64,000 nt of DNA from Nitrospira sp. (GCA_024998565.1 JACOEM010000005.1:1-64000), one strand, 5' to 3'. Shown: positions 24,904-34,638, numbered from the stretch's first letter. Translations and numbers: made by a program. The notes: a model not told the origin generated them from the sequence alone.

Positions 24904-25799
24904 CACGTCCCGCCGCATCCAGAACGCTGTTGGTCGTGGAACCTTGTGCCGAGACGCTGGCCATGGTCCTGGAGCAGGCGAAGACTCGCGACCTCTCGAC
25001 CATGACAGCCCCTGATCCGCATGTGGCTTTGGCCATGATGGACATGGCCTCGCCGGATCTGCTCATGACCGACCTGTTTCTCCCTGAGCCGAACGGACTG
25101 GGGCTGATCCGCGAAGCGCTTAAACGAAACGCGCGAACGGCGGTGATTGCGACCACCCAGGCGGGGAATGAACAGGCTGTTCTGGATGCCGTTCGAGCCG
25201 GCGCGGGAGATTGTCTGTACAAACCGGCCCGGGCAGAAGAACTCGGCGTGGCGTTGGATCGGGCGCTCCGGAGAATTCCTCACACCATCGATGATGTGCC
25301 GGGCATCGAGCAGTTGGAGTATCGCCTGGTCATCGGAACCGATCCCGGCGACGTTGAATCCTGTGTGACCTGGCTGATGGAGAGTACGGCCATGGAACTG
25401 CCCGAAACCCAACGGCTGCACCTTCGCACAACCTTGATCGAGCTGATCGTCAATGCGGTGGAACACGGCAGCCTGGAAATCTACTATCGGGAAAAACATG
25501 AGGCGTTGAGTACCGACCGGTTTGATGCCCTGATCGATGAACGGCGCCGCAACCCGCGCTTCGCCCAACGGCGCGTCATCGTCCGGGCGCTGTATGATAA
25601 GTTCCACCGTCGCATGCGGTATGCCATCACGGATGAAGGAAACGGCTTCACCTGGAACCGCTTCCTGACGCGATCGGATCAACCCTGCGACAATCGCGAC
25701 GCAAACGGCCGCGGCGTATTCCTCGCCAAGGCGTTCTTTCCCGATCTCACCTACAACGAGCGCGGAACCGAGGTCACGTTTTCTGTGCCGCTGCCGTAG
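24900..25799 (+). CDS. Degenerate receiver fused to RsbW-type ATPase
   Basis: The 299-residue protein has an N-terminal receiver-like domain (about 8-120) and a GHKL ATPase (about 140-299). The receiver lacks the usual acid pair (LLVVEPCAETL in place of VDD) but keeps an Asp in LMTDLFLPEPNG and a Lys in LYKPAR. The ATPase has the N-box LIELIVNAVEHGSLEI, DEGNGF and GRGVFLAKAFF. RsbW-type ATPases phosphorylate STAS proteins or sequester sigma factors, so this is the likely partner switch for the two STAS proteins. It starts with GTG overlapping the Hpt stop codon. Confidence 0.86.
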   Translation: MTRPAASRTLLVVEPCAETLAMVLEQAKTRDLSTMTAPDPHVALAMMDMASPDLLMTDLFLPEPNGLGLIREALKRNARTAVIATTQAGNEQAVLDAVRAGAGDCLYKPARAEELGVALDRALRRIPHTIDDVPGIEQLEYRLVIGTDPGDVESCVTWLMESTAMELPETQRLHLRTTLIELIVNAVEHGSLEIYYREKHEALSTDRFDALIDERRRNPRFAQRRVIVRALYDKFHRRMRYAITDEGNGFTWNRFLTRSDQPCDNRDANGRGVFLAKAFFPDLTYNERGTEVTFSVPLP

Positions 25800-25824
25800 G
25801 GCGCTCAGTCGCCGGCAGTCCGGC

Positions 25825-25854
25825 TTGACGTGCACCGTAACCACGGTTTATCTT
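25825..25854 (+). promoter_or_regulatory. Candidate sigma-70-type promoter
   Basis: TTGACG, an 18-nt spacer and TATCTT match 5 of 6 and 4 of 6 positions of the housekeeping consensus. It lies 50 nt before the small lipoprotein gene at 25904. Confidence 0.4.
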
Positions 25855-25903
25855 CCCGTCGTCCATCTCATTTTCCTGTGACACGCTCACTTGTGAGGCA
25901 CCC

Positions 25904-26143
25904 ATGACTCGTTGCATGCGCCTGACGCTCTCCCTCGTATTCCTCTCCCTGTCAGCTGGGTGCAGTACCAGCGAATGGGTGCATCCGAACCGACCGAAGG
26001 ATCAATTCACCCAGGATTACAACAAGTGTCAAGCCGACACGCTGCGCGATCCCAAACTCCAACAGGGGATCCAATTGCTCATCATTCAGGCCACCGAGCG
26101 CTGCGTCCAGAAACAGGGATGGCGCTTGGTCGAAAAAGAGTAG
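25904..26143 (+). CDS. Small lipoprotein of unknown function
   Basis: The 79-residue protein has a signal peptide (MTRCMRLTLSLVFLSLSAGC) with the lipobox LSAGC, giving a mature lipoprotein of about 60 residues. The mature part has two further Cys (CQADT and ERCVQKQGW) that could form a disulfide and resembles small lipoproteins annotated only as hypothetical. It stands alone between the partner-switching module and wecB. Confidence 0.72.
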   Translation: MTRCMRLTLSLVFLSLSAGCSTSEWVHPNRPKDQFTQDYNKCQADTLRDPKLQQGIQLLIIQATERCVQKQGWRLVEKE

Positions 26144-26528
26144 CCGCCCGCGCCTGTATCGTTTCCGAGCCGATCGAGCCCACTCCGGAATGATTCGCTC
26201 CACATGCCTGTTCGCCCGGCTGAGCTTCAACGGGTGAACGGTTCGACTCGCAACACCGCACCCCGGTATCAATGCCCGCCCGCTCGTGAACAGAGCCGTT
26301 TTTGTTGACTGACGGGTCCGGCTCCGCTATGTACATGATGAGACGCCCCTCGCCATAACATTCCGTCGGTTTCACCATGTGCTTCCCGGATCAGCCGGGG
26401 CCGTGCACCGGTATCGGGCCGTCGTTCAACTCATCGTCGCTTGAGCATGTACGCATTGAACCTCATGGCCCTGCCTCGCCGGCGAGGGCTGAATCGCAGC
26501 CGGCCCAAACCCAGACAGGATTAGACTT
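26144..26528 (+). other. 385-bp gap before wecB
   Basis: No convincing gene is seen. A possible housekeeping promoter (TTGACT, 17-nt spacer, TATGTA; 26305-26333) would give a leader of about 190 nt to wecB. Short reading frames here have no ribosome site or family resemblance. No terminator-like hairpin with a T run was found after the lipoprotein gene. Confidence 0.35.
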
Positions 26529-27629
26529 ATGAAACGTATCGATCTCATCGCCGGCGCCCGGCCGAATTTCATGAAAATTGCGCCGATTATCGACGCTTTG
26601 AATGCCGCTCGCTCGAACGGCAGCGACCTGCGCTTCCGCCTCATCCATACGGGACAACACTACGATCGAGCCATGTCGGGAAGCTTTTTCGAAGAGCTCG
26701 GTATACCGGATCCGGACATCAATCTGGAGGTGGGGTCGGGGACGCAGGCTGAGCAAACGGCCGGTATTATGGTGAACTACGAGCGGGTCCTGACGAAAGA
26801 GAAGAGCGACCTCTGCCTGGTCGTCGGGGACGTCACCTCAACCATGGCCTGTTCGATCGTGGCGCGCAAGATGGGCATTCCCGTGGCCCATGTGGAAGGC
26901 GGCATCCGCTCGAACGACTGGACCATGCCGGAGGAGATCAACCGAGTCGTGACGGATTCCATTACCAATTGGTTCTTCACCACCAGCGACACCGCCAACG
27001 AAAATCTGCGCCGGGCCGGTGTCACGGATGACCGGATCTTCTTCGTCGGCAACACCATGATCGACACGTTATTGAAGCAACTCCCGCGTTTGCGTCCACC
27101 GGCCTGTTGGAGTTCCCTCGCGCTGGAACCGAACCGCTACTTCGTTGTGACCCTGCACCGTCCAGCGAATGTGGACGGCGAGCAGCAACTGCTCGGACTG
27201 TTGAAGGCGATTGCAGACGGCACCCACGGGTTGCCGGTAGTCTTTCCGGTGCACCCGCGTACCGCCAAGAATTTGCGCGAAGCCGGCAAGATGCTTCCTT
27301 CCATGCACTATGTCGATCCGTTGGGCTACCTCGAATTCAACTATCTCGTGAAACACGCCCGCGGGGTGATTACCGATTCAGGCGGCATCACTGAAGAAAC
27401 GACCGTGCTCGGAGTGCCCTGTCTGACCTTGCGCGATAACACCGAACGGCCGGAGACCGTGACGATCGGGACCAACGAGTTGATCGGAACCGATCCGCGC
27501 AAACTCCCTCCCGCCCTTGCGCGCTTGATGGCCGGGCAATGGAAGAAGGGCGCCATTCCGCCGAAATGGGACGGGAAAGCGGCGGAGCGAATCGTGGCAC
27601 AGTTAGAAACGCTGCTACTCTCATCATGA
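26529..27629 (+). CDS. wecB: UDP-N-acetylglucosamine 2-epimerase (non-hydrolysing)
   Basis: WecB converts UDP-GlcNAc to UDP-ManNAc for surface polysaccharide synthesis. The 366-residue protein shows the GT-B-like fold motifs: AGARPNFMKIAPI, RLIHTGQHYD, GDVTSTMACSIVARKMGIPVAHVEGG, MPEEINRVVTDSI, VTLHRPANVD, GVITDSGGITEETTVLGVPCLTLRDNTERPETV. Key acidic and His residues are present. AGGA lies upstream. It is separated from the main exopolysaccharide locus by an accessory belt, and a fragment of a second copy lies at 28351. Confidence 0.94.
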   Translation: MKRIDLIAGARPNFMKIAPIIDALNAARSNGSDLRFRLIHTGQHYDRAMSGSFFEELGIPDPDINLEVGSGTQAEQTAGIMVNYERVLTKEKSDLCLVVGDVTSTMACSIVARKMGIPVAHVEGGIRSNDWTMPEEINRVVTDSITNWFFTTSDTANENLRRAGVTDDRIFFVGNTMIDTLLKQLPRLRPPACWSSLALEPNRYFVVTLHRPANVDGEQQLLGLLKAIADGTHGLPVVFPVHPRTAKNLREAGKMLPSMHYVDPLGYLEFNYLVKHARGVITDSGGITEETTVLGVPCLTLRDNTERPETVTIGTNELIGTDPRKLPPALARLMAGQWKKGAIPPKWDGKAAERIVAQLETLLLSS

Positions 27630-27661
27630 GTGCATTCCAAGCCTACGAACAGACGAAGACC

Positions 27662-27694
27662 TTGCGACACTCCACTCATTACGGTAAAGTAATG
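27662..27694 (+). promoter_or_regulatory. Promoter with overlapping palindrome for the AbrB/PIN pair
   Basis: TTGCGA, a 17-nt spacer and TAAAGT form a weak promoter. A palindrome CATTAC-ggtaaa-GTAATG (27677-27694) covers the -10, as expected for autoregulation by an AbrB/MazE-type antitoxin. Confidence 0.4.
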
Positions 27695-27720
27695 AAACCC
27701 GTTTTATGTAAGGAGCAAGG

Positions 27721-27960
27721 ATGTCCACGTCGACGTTGACCAGCAAAGGCCAGACCACCATACCGAAAGACGTCCGTGAACGGCTCAATCTCCATCCGGG
27801 GGATCGTCTAGAATTTGTCATCGACGAGGACGGACGGGTGGTTGTGCTTCCCGCGAGTGTCGATGCCTCGGAGCTTGCCGGCATGCTCAAGCGGCCGGCA
27901 AAGCCGGTCACTGTCGAGGAGATGAATCAAGTGATTCGCAAGCGGGGGGGGCGGCGATGA
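27721..27960 (+). CDS. AbrB/MazE-type (VapB-like) antitoxin
   Basis: The 79-residue protein has an N-terminal swapped-hairpin DNA-binding domain: STLTSKGQTTIPKDVRERLNLHPGDRLEFVIDEDGRVVVLP. The C-terminal half (KRPAKPVTVEEMNQVIRKRGG) would bind and block the toxin. An AAGGAG precedes the ATG. It overlaps the PIN toxin gene by 4 nt (ATGA). Standalone AbrB-type antitoxins paired with PIN toxins form a common VapBC subgroup. Confidence 0.9.
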   Translation: MSTSTLTSKGQTTIPKDVRERLNLHPGDRLEFVIDEDGRVVVLPASVDASELAGMLKRPAKPVTVEEMNQVIRKRGGRR

Positions 27961-28352
27961 TCGGGATCGATACGAATGTGCTCGTCAGGCACTTGGTACA
28001 AGACGACCCCCGCCAGTCACACGCAGCCACACAGGTCATCACGAAGCAATGTACGCGAAATAACCCCGGATTTATCAACCGCATCGTCCTCTGCGAGCTA
28101 GTCTGGGTCTTGGAGAGCGCCTACGGATATTCGAAAGATACGATCGTGAATGTCCTGGATCGTCTGCTGCGAACGAGCCAACTCAGAGTGGAGGATGCAC
28201 AGACAGCATGGACAGCCTATCGCCTGTATCAAAAAGGGAAGGCGGATTTTGCGGATTGCCTCCTGGGATCAACGAACCGGCTGGGGGGCTGTGAGTCGAC
28301 CGTCACCTTTGATCGAGCCGCCGGCAGGCTCGAAGGATTCCAGTTGCTGTAG
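27957..28352 (+). CDS. PIN-domain (VapC-type) toxin
   Basis: The 131-residue PIN ribonuclease has the acidic residues expected in the active site: IGIDTNVLVRHLV (Asp near 4), VLCELVWVLES (Glu), KADFADCLLG (two Asp) and TFDRAA (Asp). VapC toxins cut tRNA or rRNA. The reading frame is complete and no damage is visible, so the pair is probably active. The stop codon abuts the wecB relic at 28351. Confidence 0.9.
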   Translation: MIGIDTNVLVRHLVQDDPRQSHAATQVITKQCTRNNPGFINRIVLCELVWVLESAYGYSKDTIVNVLDRLLRTSQLRVEDAQTAWTAYRLYQKGKADFADCLLGSTNRLGGCESTVTFDRAAGRLEGFQLL

Positions 28353-28442
28353 TGGTCCTGCCGATCTTGTGCGATGACACCGAATGGCTGGAGACCGTCA
28401 CGATCGGGACCAACGAACTCATCAGCACCCACCAGGGCAAAT
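28351..28442 (+). pseudogene. Fragment of a second wecB
   Basis: The stretch matches wecB 27413-27504 at roughly 85% over its best 59 bases. In translation it reads DDTEWLETVTIGTNELISTHQGK, against DNTERPETVTIGTNELIGTDPRK in the intact gene. It begins directly at the toxin stop codon and ends in TAA. It is a relic of a diverged paralogue or of a duplication associated with arrival of the TA pair. Confidence 0.8.
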
Positions 28443-28606
28443 AACCTATAGTCCCTGCCGCGAGTGATGATCGGGCACCAGAGCGGATCATCGAGACAAA
28501 GAGCCTCCAAGGCCGACACTCGATAGGCCCACGCGCGAGGGGTTATCTGACTCCAAGACCCCGCTTGTTATTCTATACTGGTTGTCGCCACTGAATATCT
28601 GATGGC

Positions 28607-28849
28607 ATGGAGAAAACCCTGAAGGAATTCAAGCGTATCACCATGGACCCAGCGGTCATGGGAGGGAAACCCTGTATCCGGGGTATGCGAGTGACCGTTG
28701 GGACAATCGTGGGTTTAAGGGCGGCGGGAAAAGCGATTGAGTAGGTGTTGGCGGCCTATCCCTACATCGAACGGGAAGATATTTTGCAGTCCGCAACCTA
28801 CGCAGCATGGCGCTCAGAGGAAAAAGACCTTCCTTTGGTCTCCGTGTGA
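28607..28849 (+). pseudogene. DUF433 antitoxin-like gene broken by TAG
   Basis: The frame from the ATG at 28607 encodes a DUF433 protein (FKRITMDPAVMGGKPCIRGMRVTVG... then VLAAYPYIEREDILQSATYAAWR) but is interrupted by TAG at 28742-28744, where family members have Glu or similar before VLAAYP. The remainder is intact to TGA at 28847. DUF433 proteins usually pair with DUF5615 toxins, as here. It overlaps the next remnant by GTGA. Confidence 0.82.
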
Positions 28850-28998
28850 AATTTCTCCTCGACATGAATCCTGCGCCTGACTGGCTCGGTGTGCTCACTG
28901 CGGAAGGGTGAGACGCCATCCACTGGTCGAGCATCGGCGATCATCGCGCCACGGACGAAGTCATGATGGCATAGGCCAGAGACAATGCCTATGTAACG
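28846..28998 (+). pseudogene. DUF5615 PIN-like toxin remnant
   Basis: From GTG at 28846 the frame reads MKFLLDMNPAPDWLGVLTAEG, stop (28909), DAIHWSSIGDHRATDEVMMA, stop (28972), ARDNAYV, then loses similarity. This is the start of a DUF5615 toxin (typical MKFLVDMNLP... and VHWSSVGDP...). Two stop codons and a truncation show that it is dead, together with its antitoxin. The remaining bases to 29067 hold no gene. Confidence 0.78.
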
Positions 28999-29067
28999 GA
29001 AAACAAGGGCAAGAGTCACCCCATCGATCAATACTCAGCTTGCCCCATTATTCCACGACTGAGCGCT

Positions 29068-29322
29068 TCAGTAATGGAAACGCAGCTGAGCGATCATCAG
29101 AGCATCACTCTCGACGCAGTACACCATGCGATGTTCATCGGTTATTCGGCGCGACCAGAATCCTGAAAGCGCATGCTTCAATGGTTCAGGCTTGCCCATG
29201 CCCACGAATGGCTGACGCTGAGTCTCGCGTATCAGCTTGTTGATTCGCTCGACCATGCGCTTGTCTTGCTGTTGCCAGTACAGATAATCTTCCCAGGCCT
29301 CGTCGGCGAAGATCAGCTTCAC
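29068..29322 (-). CDS. yoeB: YoeB-type mRNA interferase toxin
   Basis: The 84-residue RelE/YoeB-family toxin reads MKLIFADEAWEDYLYWQQQDKRMVERINKLI, KPEPLKHALSGFWSRRITDEHRMVYCV and AQLRFHY. The Glu/Arg/His residues of the YoeB active site (EPLK, SRRITDEHR, terminal HY) are present. YoeB cleaves mRNA on the ribosome. It overlaps the antitoxin gene by 4 nt, the normal antitoxin-first order. Confidence 0.93.
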   Translation of the reverse strand: MKLIFADEAWEDYLYWQQQDKRMVERINKLIRETQRQPFVGMGKPEPLKHALSGFWSRRITDEHRMVYCVESDALMIAQLRFHY

Positions 29323-29570
29323 TTGGCCAACTTCCGCTGAACGCCTTTGCCGGCGTTCAGCTGTGCCGCGGCAGCAAGAAGACGTGTGGCGTTGGCGGGG
29401 GTGCGCAAGAGATAGGCCGTTTCTTCAAGCGCCTTATAGTCTTCGAGCGAGAGCATGACGACGGACTGTTCTCCGTTGCGAGTAATGATCAAGGCTTCAT
29501 GGTCGTCGCACACGCGGTCCATGGCGCTCGCGAGGTTTGCACGAACGGCAGTATAGGTAATCGCATCCAT
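29319..29570 (-). CDS. yefM: YefM/Phd-type antitoxin
   Basis: The 83-residue protein has the Phd/YefM fold (MDAITYTAVRANLASAMDRVCDDHEALIITR then GEQSVVMLSLEDYKALEETAYLL). It binds YoeB through its C-terminal part and represses its own operon. AAGGAG lies 7 nt before the ATG. The promoter and operator lie directly upstream (29587-29625). Confidence 0.92.
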   Translation of the reverse strand: MDAITYTAVRANLASAMDRVCDDHEALIITRNGEQSVVMLSLEDYKALEETAYLLRTPANATRLLAAAAQLNAGKGVQRKLAK

Positions 29571-29586
29571 GGCAGGGCTCCTTATA

Positions 29587-29625
29587 TGTACGTCTTACTG
29601 TACATTTGTAGCAGTCGAATGTCTA
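29587..29625 (-). promoter_or_regulatory. yefM-yoeB promoter and operator
   Basis: On the minus strand, TAGACA, a 17-nt spacer and TACAGT form a promoter (5 of 6 and 4 of 6 matches). The palindrome TGTAC-N8-GTACA (29587-29604) overlaps the -10 and start region; TGTACA-type repeats are the known operators of YefM-YoeB systems. Confidence 0.55.
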
Positions 29626-29791
29626 GCCTTCCGGACAAACTCTCATCCTGACATCGCGAAACTGACCCTGTGCCGGAGTCTGTGCATGACGAGCACGGCA
29701 CTCATCAGCCCTGTAGTCATTGGCCAATCGGAATAAAGGAGGCTTGAACGCCCTGAGACGGGAGAAGAAGCGATCGCCGGGACAGACTCCG

Positions 29792-29942
29792 AGCCCGGAT
29801 TATTCATGAATGCCGTCGCGAGGCGTTTGAGATCAAGGCCGACGTAGGCGTACTCGCAGTCCGTCGAGAAGGCCGAACGAGAACAGCCACGCCGGGCGAG
29901 AGGATCGGAAGACAGAGCAGGCATTCATGAATAGTTTGGGCT
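29792..29942. repeat. MITE-like inverted-repeat element, copy A
   Basis: A 151-bp unit with 23-bp ends that match at 20 positions as inverted repeats (left AGCCCGGATTATTCATGA... at 29792; right ends in TTTGGGCT at 29942). The core sequence CATTATTCATGA/TCATGAATA also bounds copy B at 57363-57488. There is no transposase gene inside. The right end supplies the last bases of the heparinase stop codon (29941-29943). The rest of the 370-bp gap between yefM and this gene holds only the yefM promoter. Confidence 0.65.
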
Positions 29943-31812
29943 ACACGAAGCGCAGACGAGTCATGAATTCATGTGGGATAGCACCGGTATATTCGACCCG
30001 TAGCGTCGTGATCGGATGCTTTGACCCATACCGTGTCGACGCCCATCCGCCCACCGGTTGCACACTGCCTTCACAGAGAGTACTCGCGCCACCTTCAACG
30101 GTGAGCAGGAGCGGGTGCTCGAACCCTTCCAAACGATACCCTCCATCCACGGGAATCGGCCGGCAACCCAAATGCCAATTGAGCTCTACCTGGTGCGTGC
30201 CGGTTCCGGTGAGCCAGTCCCAAATCATCCAGGAGCCGGGCGGCTCATACGACACCCCGCGTAAATGGGTCACGCCCAATCGATCTTTGTATCCATAGTG
30301 CCTGGCGATCACGGTGATTTTCCCTTCAGGCGTCTCATCTCTGTAAACCAGGTGGGTATCAAAGGGCCGTGACCAGGCGAGCGGACCGTCCTGCACGGCC
30401 TGATCCAGCCCATCGATGGTCACCGTATTGTGGGCACGCGTACTGCGAAAATACGTCCGCCACTCTTCATTGCCGGTGCAGGTATAAGTGCCCGGGTCGA
30501 TCAACACATCGCGCGATCCGACCTGAAGGAACAGAGAGAGCGCATCGGCATGGCCGTGCGTATACCGTGGAGCCATGCCCAATGCGCCATGATCGAAAAT
30601 CGCCTTGTCTTGCATCCGGCCGCGAATAATCGAATAGCCGGAGAGATGAAAGGTGGTCAGCCCGGGGGCATGCGGCTTGTGGGGGTGACCGAAATGCATG
30701 TACGGCGAGAGCGCCTGTTCATCCTCACCTTCCCCGATCGGCGGAAGGCTCCCGTCAATGGAGTTGCGGAACTCGTCCAGAAAATCGCGACTGCGCGCGA
30801 ACACCGGGCGGATCTTCTCCGCCACCGGCGACTGCCGATGATCGAGGAGCGCCAGCACCATCCCATAGAGATCCGTGCAAAACTGAAGGTACCCCACTCC
30901 CTGCTCCTGACTGCCGCCGTCATGACTGATGTACCGGGGAGTCTCTGCCTCCAACAGGTAATGGCCGAACGCGAGCCATCGCTCAGCCATCTCCATTTCC
31001 GGGAAAAGACTGCCGGCATAGATCAACGCCACCGCAGCCGCCAATGTGTCATGAGGGGTGGTCAAGCGAAGCGACAGGCGTTTCCGAATCAATTCCGCAT
31101 GGTCGGAAACGAGGGTCAGCACGGCAGGCCATACTCGCGCCGGGGAGAGCAACCACGGACGGAGGCCATCCATCGCATGACAGACAGCCAGCAGCCGAAG
31201 AGCGCATTCCGTCGGGGAAATATAGTGAATACCGGTCAAAAACGGATTCGCCTCCACCCAGGAGACGAGCTGTGCTTCCACCGCCGACACGGCGCCTGTG
31301 CGTGCGGCGGGTTCAGCCTGTTGCGCCAACATAGCCAGGAGCACCAGGTGCTGAAGCCGTGAGGGCTCCCACGCCATGCGAATATCCCCGCAGGAGTTAC
31401 CGGCATGAATCGGAATGTCGGCAAAAAACCGGCGCGGCCACAGGGCGCCGGTATCCGGCGCTCTATGCCAGCAGGAGCCATCGGGTTGCCAGACCCAGGG
31501 ATACCCGAACACCGTCACGACACCTTTGAGCAAGGTGTCCAGCTGTCCGTCGGCTGCCGGGAGATGCCAGGGTAAGGGCGGGAGAACAGGCGATGGGCTC
31601 GTGCAGAATGAATAGTGGGAAACATCCGGCGCGGTAAATTGCCGGTGCAGCGATCGCTTACCGAGCCCCTGCCGCAGGTGCAGCAACGAAAACAGCGCGC
31701 GTTCCCTCGCGTGGCTCCACCACTCCAAACGTCCTGGCGCAGCGAGCGCCTTCAGCGACGAGGCGAGGCGTTGGGGGAGGGCATTGGAATTGAATGACAG
31801 CGTTACGCGCAA
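29941..31812 (-). CDS. Heparinase II/III-family (alginate-lyase-like) protein
   Basis: The protein of about 623 residues has an alpha-helical toroid (about 120-370; IHYISPTECALRLLAVCHAMDGL, HDTLAAAVALIYAGSLFP, HDGGSQEQGVGYLQF) and a C-terminal Heparinase_II_III beta domain (about 390-610; GMAPRYTHGHADALSLFL, LIDPGTYTCTG, RAHNTVTIDG). The His/Tyr residues of the lyase family are present. In exopolysaccharide loci these lyases often accompany the bi-domain oxidoreductase seen here at 49756. The start is uncertain: the frame opens with TTG at 31812 just after a stop, and no good ribosome site is seen. Confidence 0.88.
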   Translation of the reverse strand: MRVTLSFNSNALPQRLASSLKALAAPGRLEWWSHARERALFSLLHLRQGLGKRSLHRQFTAPDVSHYSFCTSPSPVLPPLPWHLPAADGQLDTLLKGVVTVFGYPWVWQPDGSCWHRAPDTGALWPRRFFADIPIHAGNSCGDIRMAWEPSRLQHLVLLAMLAQQAEPAARTGAVSAVEAQLVSWVEANPFLTGIHYISPTECALRLLAVCHAMDGLRPWLLSPARVWPAVLTLVSDHAELIRKRLSLRLTTPHDTLAAAVALIYAGSLFPEMEMAERWLAFGHYLLEAETPRYISHDGGSQEQGVGYLQFCTDLYGMVLALLDHRQSPVAEKIRPVFARSRDFLDEFRNSIDGSLPPIGEGEDEQALSPYMHFGHPHKPHAPGLTTFHLSGYSIIRGRMQDKAIFDHGALGMAPRYTHGHADALSLFLQVGSRDVLIDPGTYTCTGNEEWRTYFRSTRAHNTVTIDGLDQAVQDGPLAWSRPFDTHLVYRDETPEGKITVIARHYGYKDRLGVTHLRGVSYEPPGSWMIWDWLTGTGTHQVELNWHLGCRPIPVDGGYRLEGFEHPLLLTVEGGASTLCEGSVQPVGGWASTRYGSKHPITTLRVEYTGAIPHEFMTRLRFV

Positions 31813-33183
<1,371 letters not shown>

Positions 33184-33197
33184 CGCTTAAGAAGAGC

Positions 33198-33669
33198 ACT
33201 GAGGCTGAGGTAAAAGTTCAGAGATCGATATTCGGCCAGAAAGCCTGAGCGTGAGCCATTCCTGAGGGAGAAGCGGTGTATCGCTCATTCGAGGAGATGC
33301 CGGTCTGGAAGAAAGCGATGGACCTGGCTCAACAGATATTTGCGTTGACCGAGGGGCTTCCCAAACAGGAAGACTACGGATTGACCTCACAGGTCAGGCG
33401 ATCGGCGCTCTCTGTCTCTGGGAATCTAGCCGAAGGATTTGGCCGTCATCATACAAAGGACAAGATTAATGTTTACTATGCTTCCCGTGCCTCGCTGACG
33501 GAGACCAAAAGCCACCTCATCTATGCCCAGAGGATTGGCTACCTGAAAAGGGATGATCACCGTCTCGCCCTGAAACTCATCGATGACATCTGGAAAGAGC
33601 TGAATGCGTTGATCCGTTCGCTTAGAAACAAAACTTCCCCTCAACCTTAGCCTTGACCTAAGCCTGAGT
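33198..33669. repeat. Inverted-repeat-bounded element carrying the S23 gene
   Basis: The arm at 33198-33216 (ACTGAGGCTGAGGTAAAAG) and the arm at 33651-33669 (CCTTGACCTAAGCCTGAGT) are complementary at 15 of 19 positions. They enclose the four-helix-bundle gene and split the gmd-fcl pair. The arms belong to a family also seen at 47405-47471 (arms with a 25-nt loop) and 51976-51995 (one arm). In spirochetes and Coxiella, S23 genes lie in 23S rRNA intervening sequences bounded by complementary stems; the architecture here is similar but outside rRNA. Confidence 0.55.
33276..33650 (+). CDS. S23-type four-helix-bundle protein
   Basis: The 124-residue protein is a member of the four-helix-bundle (23S rRNA intervening-sequence, bAvd-like) family: [60 protein letters not shown]. 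Family members may bind nucleic acids; no enzymatic activity is known. It starts with GTG after GAGGGAGAAGCG. Its place between gmd and fcl suggests insertion into a sugar-nucleotide operon. Confidence 0.9.
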   Translation: MYRSFEEMPVWKKAMDLAQQIFALTEGLPKQEDYGLTSQVRRSALSVSGNLAEGFGRHHTKDKINVYYASRASLTETKSHLIYAQRIGYLKRDDHRLALKLIDDIWKELNALIRSLRNKTSPQP

Positions 33670-33675
33670 TTGCCT

Positions 33676-34638
33676 ATGCCATCTTTCTTTTCGGACAAGC
33701 GCGTCGTCGTCACCGGAGGTGCCGGGTTCCTGGGTTCAGTCGTCGTGGCACAGCTCCGGGAGCAGGGCTGCCGAAGTATCTGGGTGCCCAGAAGTCAGGA
33801 CTATGATCTCGTCCAGATGGAGGCCGTCCAGCGACTGTACGACGATGCGGCACCGGACATCGTGTTGCACTTGGCGGCACGGGTCGGAGGCATAGGAGCC
33901 AATCAAGCCAATGCCGGCCGCTTCTTCTACGATAACCTCATGATGGGTACACAGTTGATGGAAGTGGGGCGTCAACGGGGGCTGGAGAAGTTTGTCGCGC
34001 TGGCCACCATCTGCGCGTATCCCAAATACACCCCGGTTCCTTTTCGTGAAGAAGATCTATGGGCGGGATATCCGGAGGAAACCAATGCTCCTTACGGTCT
34101 GGCAAAAAAGATGATGTTGGTCCAGGCTCAAGCCTACCGGCAGCAATATGGGTTTAACGCCATTGTGCTTTTTCCAGTGAACCTCTATGGTCCCGGCGAC
34201 AACTTCGACATGCAAACCTCGCATGTCATCCCGGCCCTCATCAGGAAATGTGTCGAGGCTCAAGCCAAGGGCGAGCAGCAGGTCATGCTGTGGGGAGATG
34301 GTTCACCATCGCGAGAGTTCCTCTATGTGGATGATGCAGCCCGCGCCATTCTGTTAGCGGCTGAACACTACAATGGCGACGAGCCGGTGAACATCGGAAC
34401 AGGGGAAGAGATCACAATCCAAGATCTGGCTCATCTGATCGCCAATGAGGTGGGATTCAAGGGTGAACTCGTGTGGGATACGGCGAAACCGAATGGGCAA
34501 CCCCGGCGATGCCTTGATACAAGACGCGCTAAGCAGCTGTTTGGGTTTGAGGCGGAAACGAAATTGCGAAATGGAATACAGGGGACAGTTGCCTGGTTTC
34601 ATACGAACCGGGAGTCATTTCGTGAGGTCGCATTCTAG
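33676..34638 (+). CDS. fcl: GDP-L-fucose synthase
   Basis: This 320-residue epimerase/reductase makes GDP-L-fucose from the Gmd product. It has [65 protein letters not shown], the catalytic [17 protein letters not shown] and [18 protein letters not shown]. The ATG at 33676 is preferred to a TTG 6 nt upstream. The right arm of the S23 element ends 7 nt before the start. Confidence 0.95.
   Translation: MPSFFSDKRVVVTGGAGFLGSVVVAQLREQGCRSIWVPRSQDYDLVQMEAVQRLYDDAAPDIVLHLAARVGGIGANQANAGRFFYDNLMMGTQLMEVGRQRGLEKFVALATICAYPKYTPVPFREEDLWAGYPEETNAPYGLAKKMMLVQAQAYRQQYGFNAIVLFPVNLYGPGDNFDMQTSHVIPALIRKCVEAQAKGEQQVMLWGDGSPSREFLYVDDAARAILLAAEHYNGDEPVNIGTGEEITIQDLAHLIANEVGFKGELVWDTAKPNGQPRRCLDTRRAKQLFGFEAETKLRNGIQGTVAWFHTNRESFREVAF

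Noticed and set aside
28229-28519. Minus-strand frame opposite the toxin and the wecB relic
   Set aside because: It is a shadow frame; the plus strand explains the region.
29643-29924. Minus-strand reading frame of 93 residues in the yefM-heparinase gap
   Set aside because: It overlaps the inverted-repeat element, has no family resemblance and no good ribosome site.
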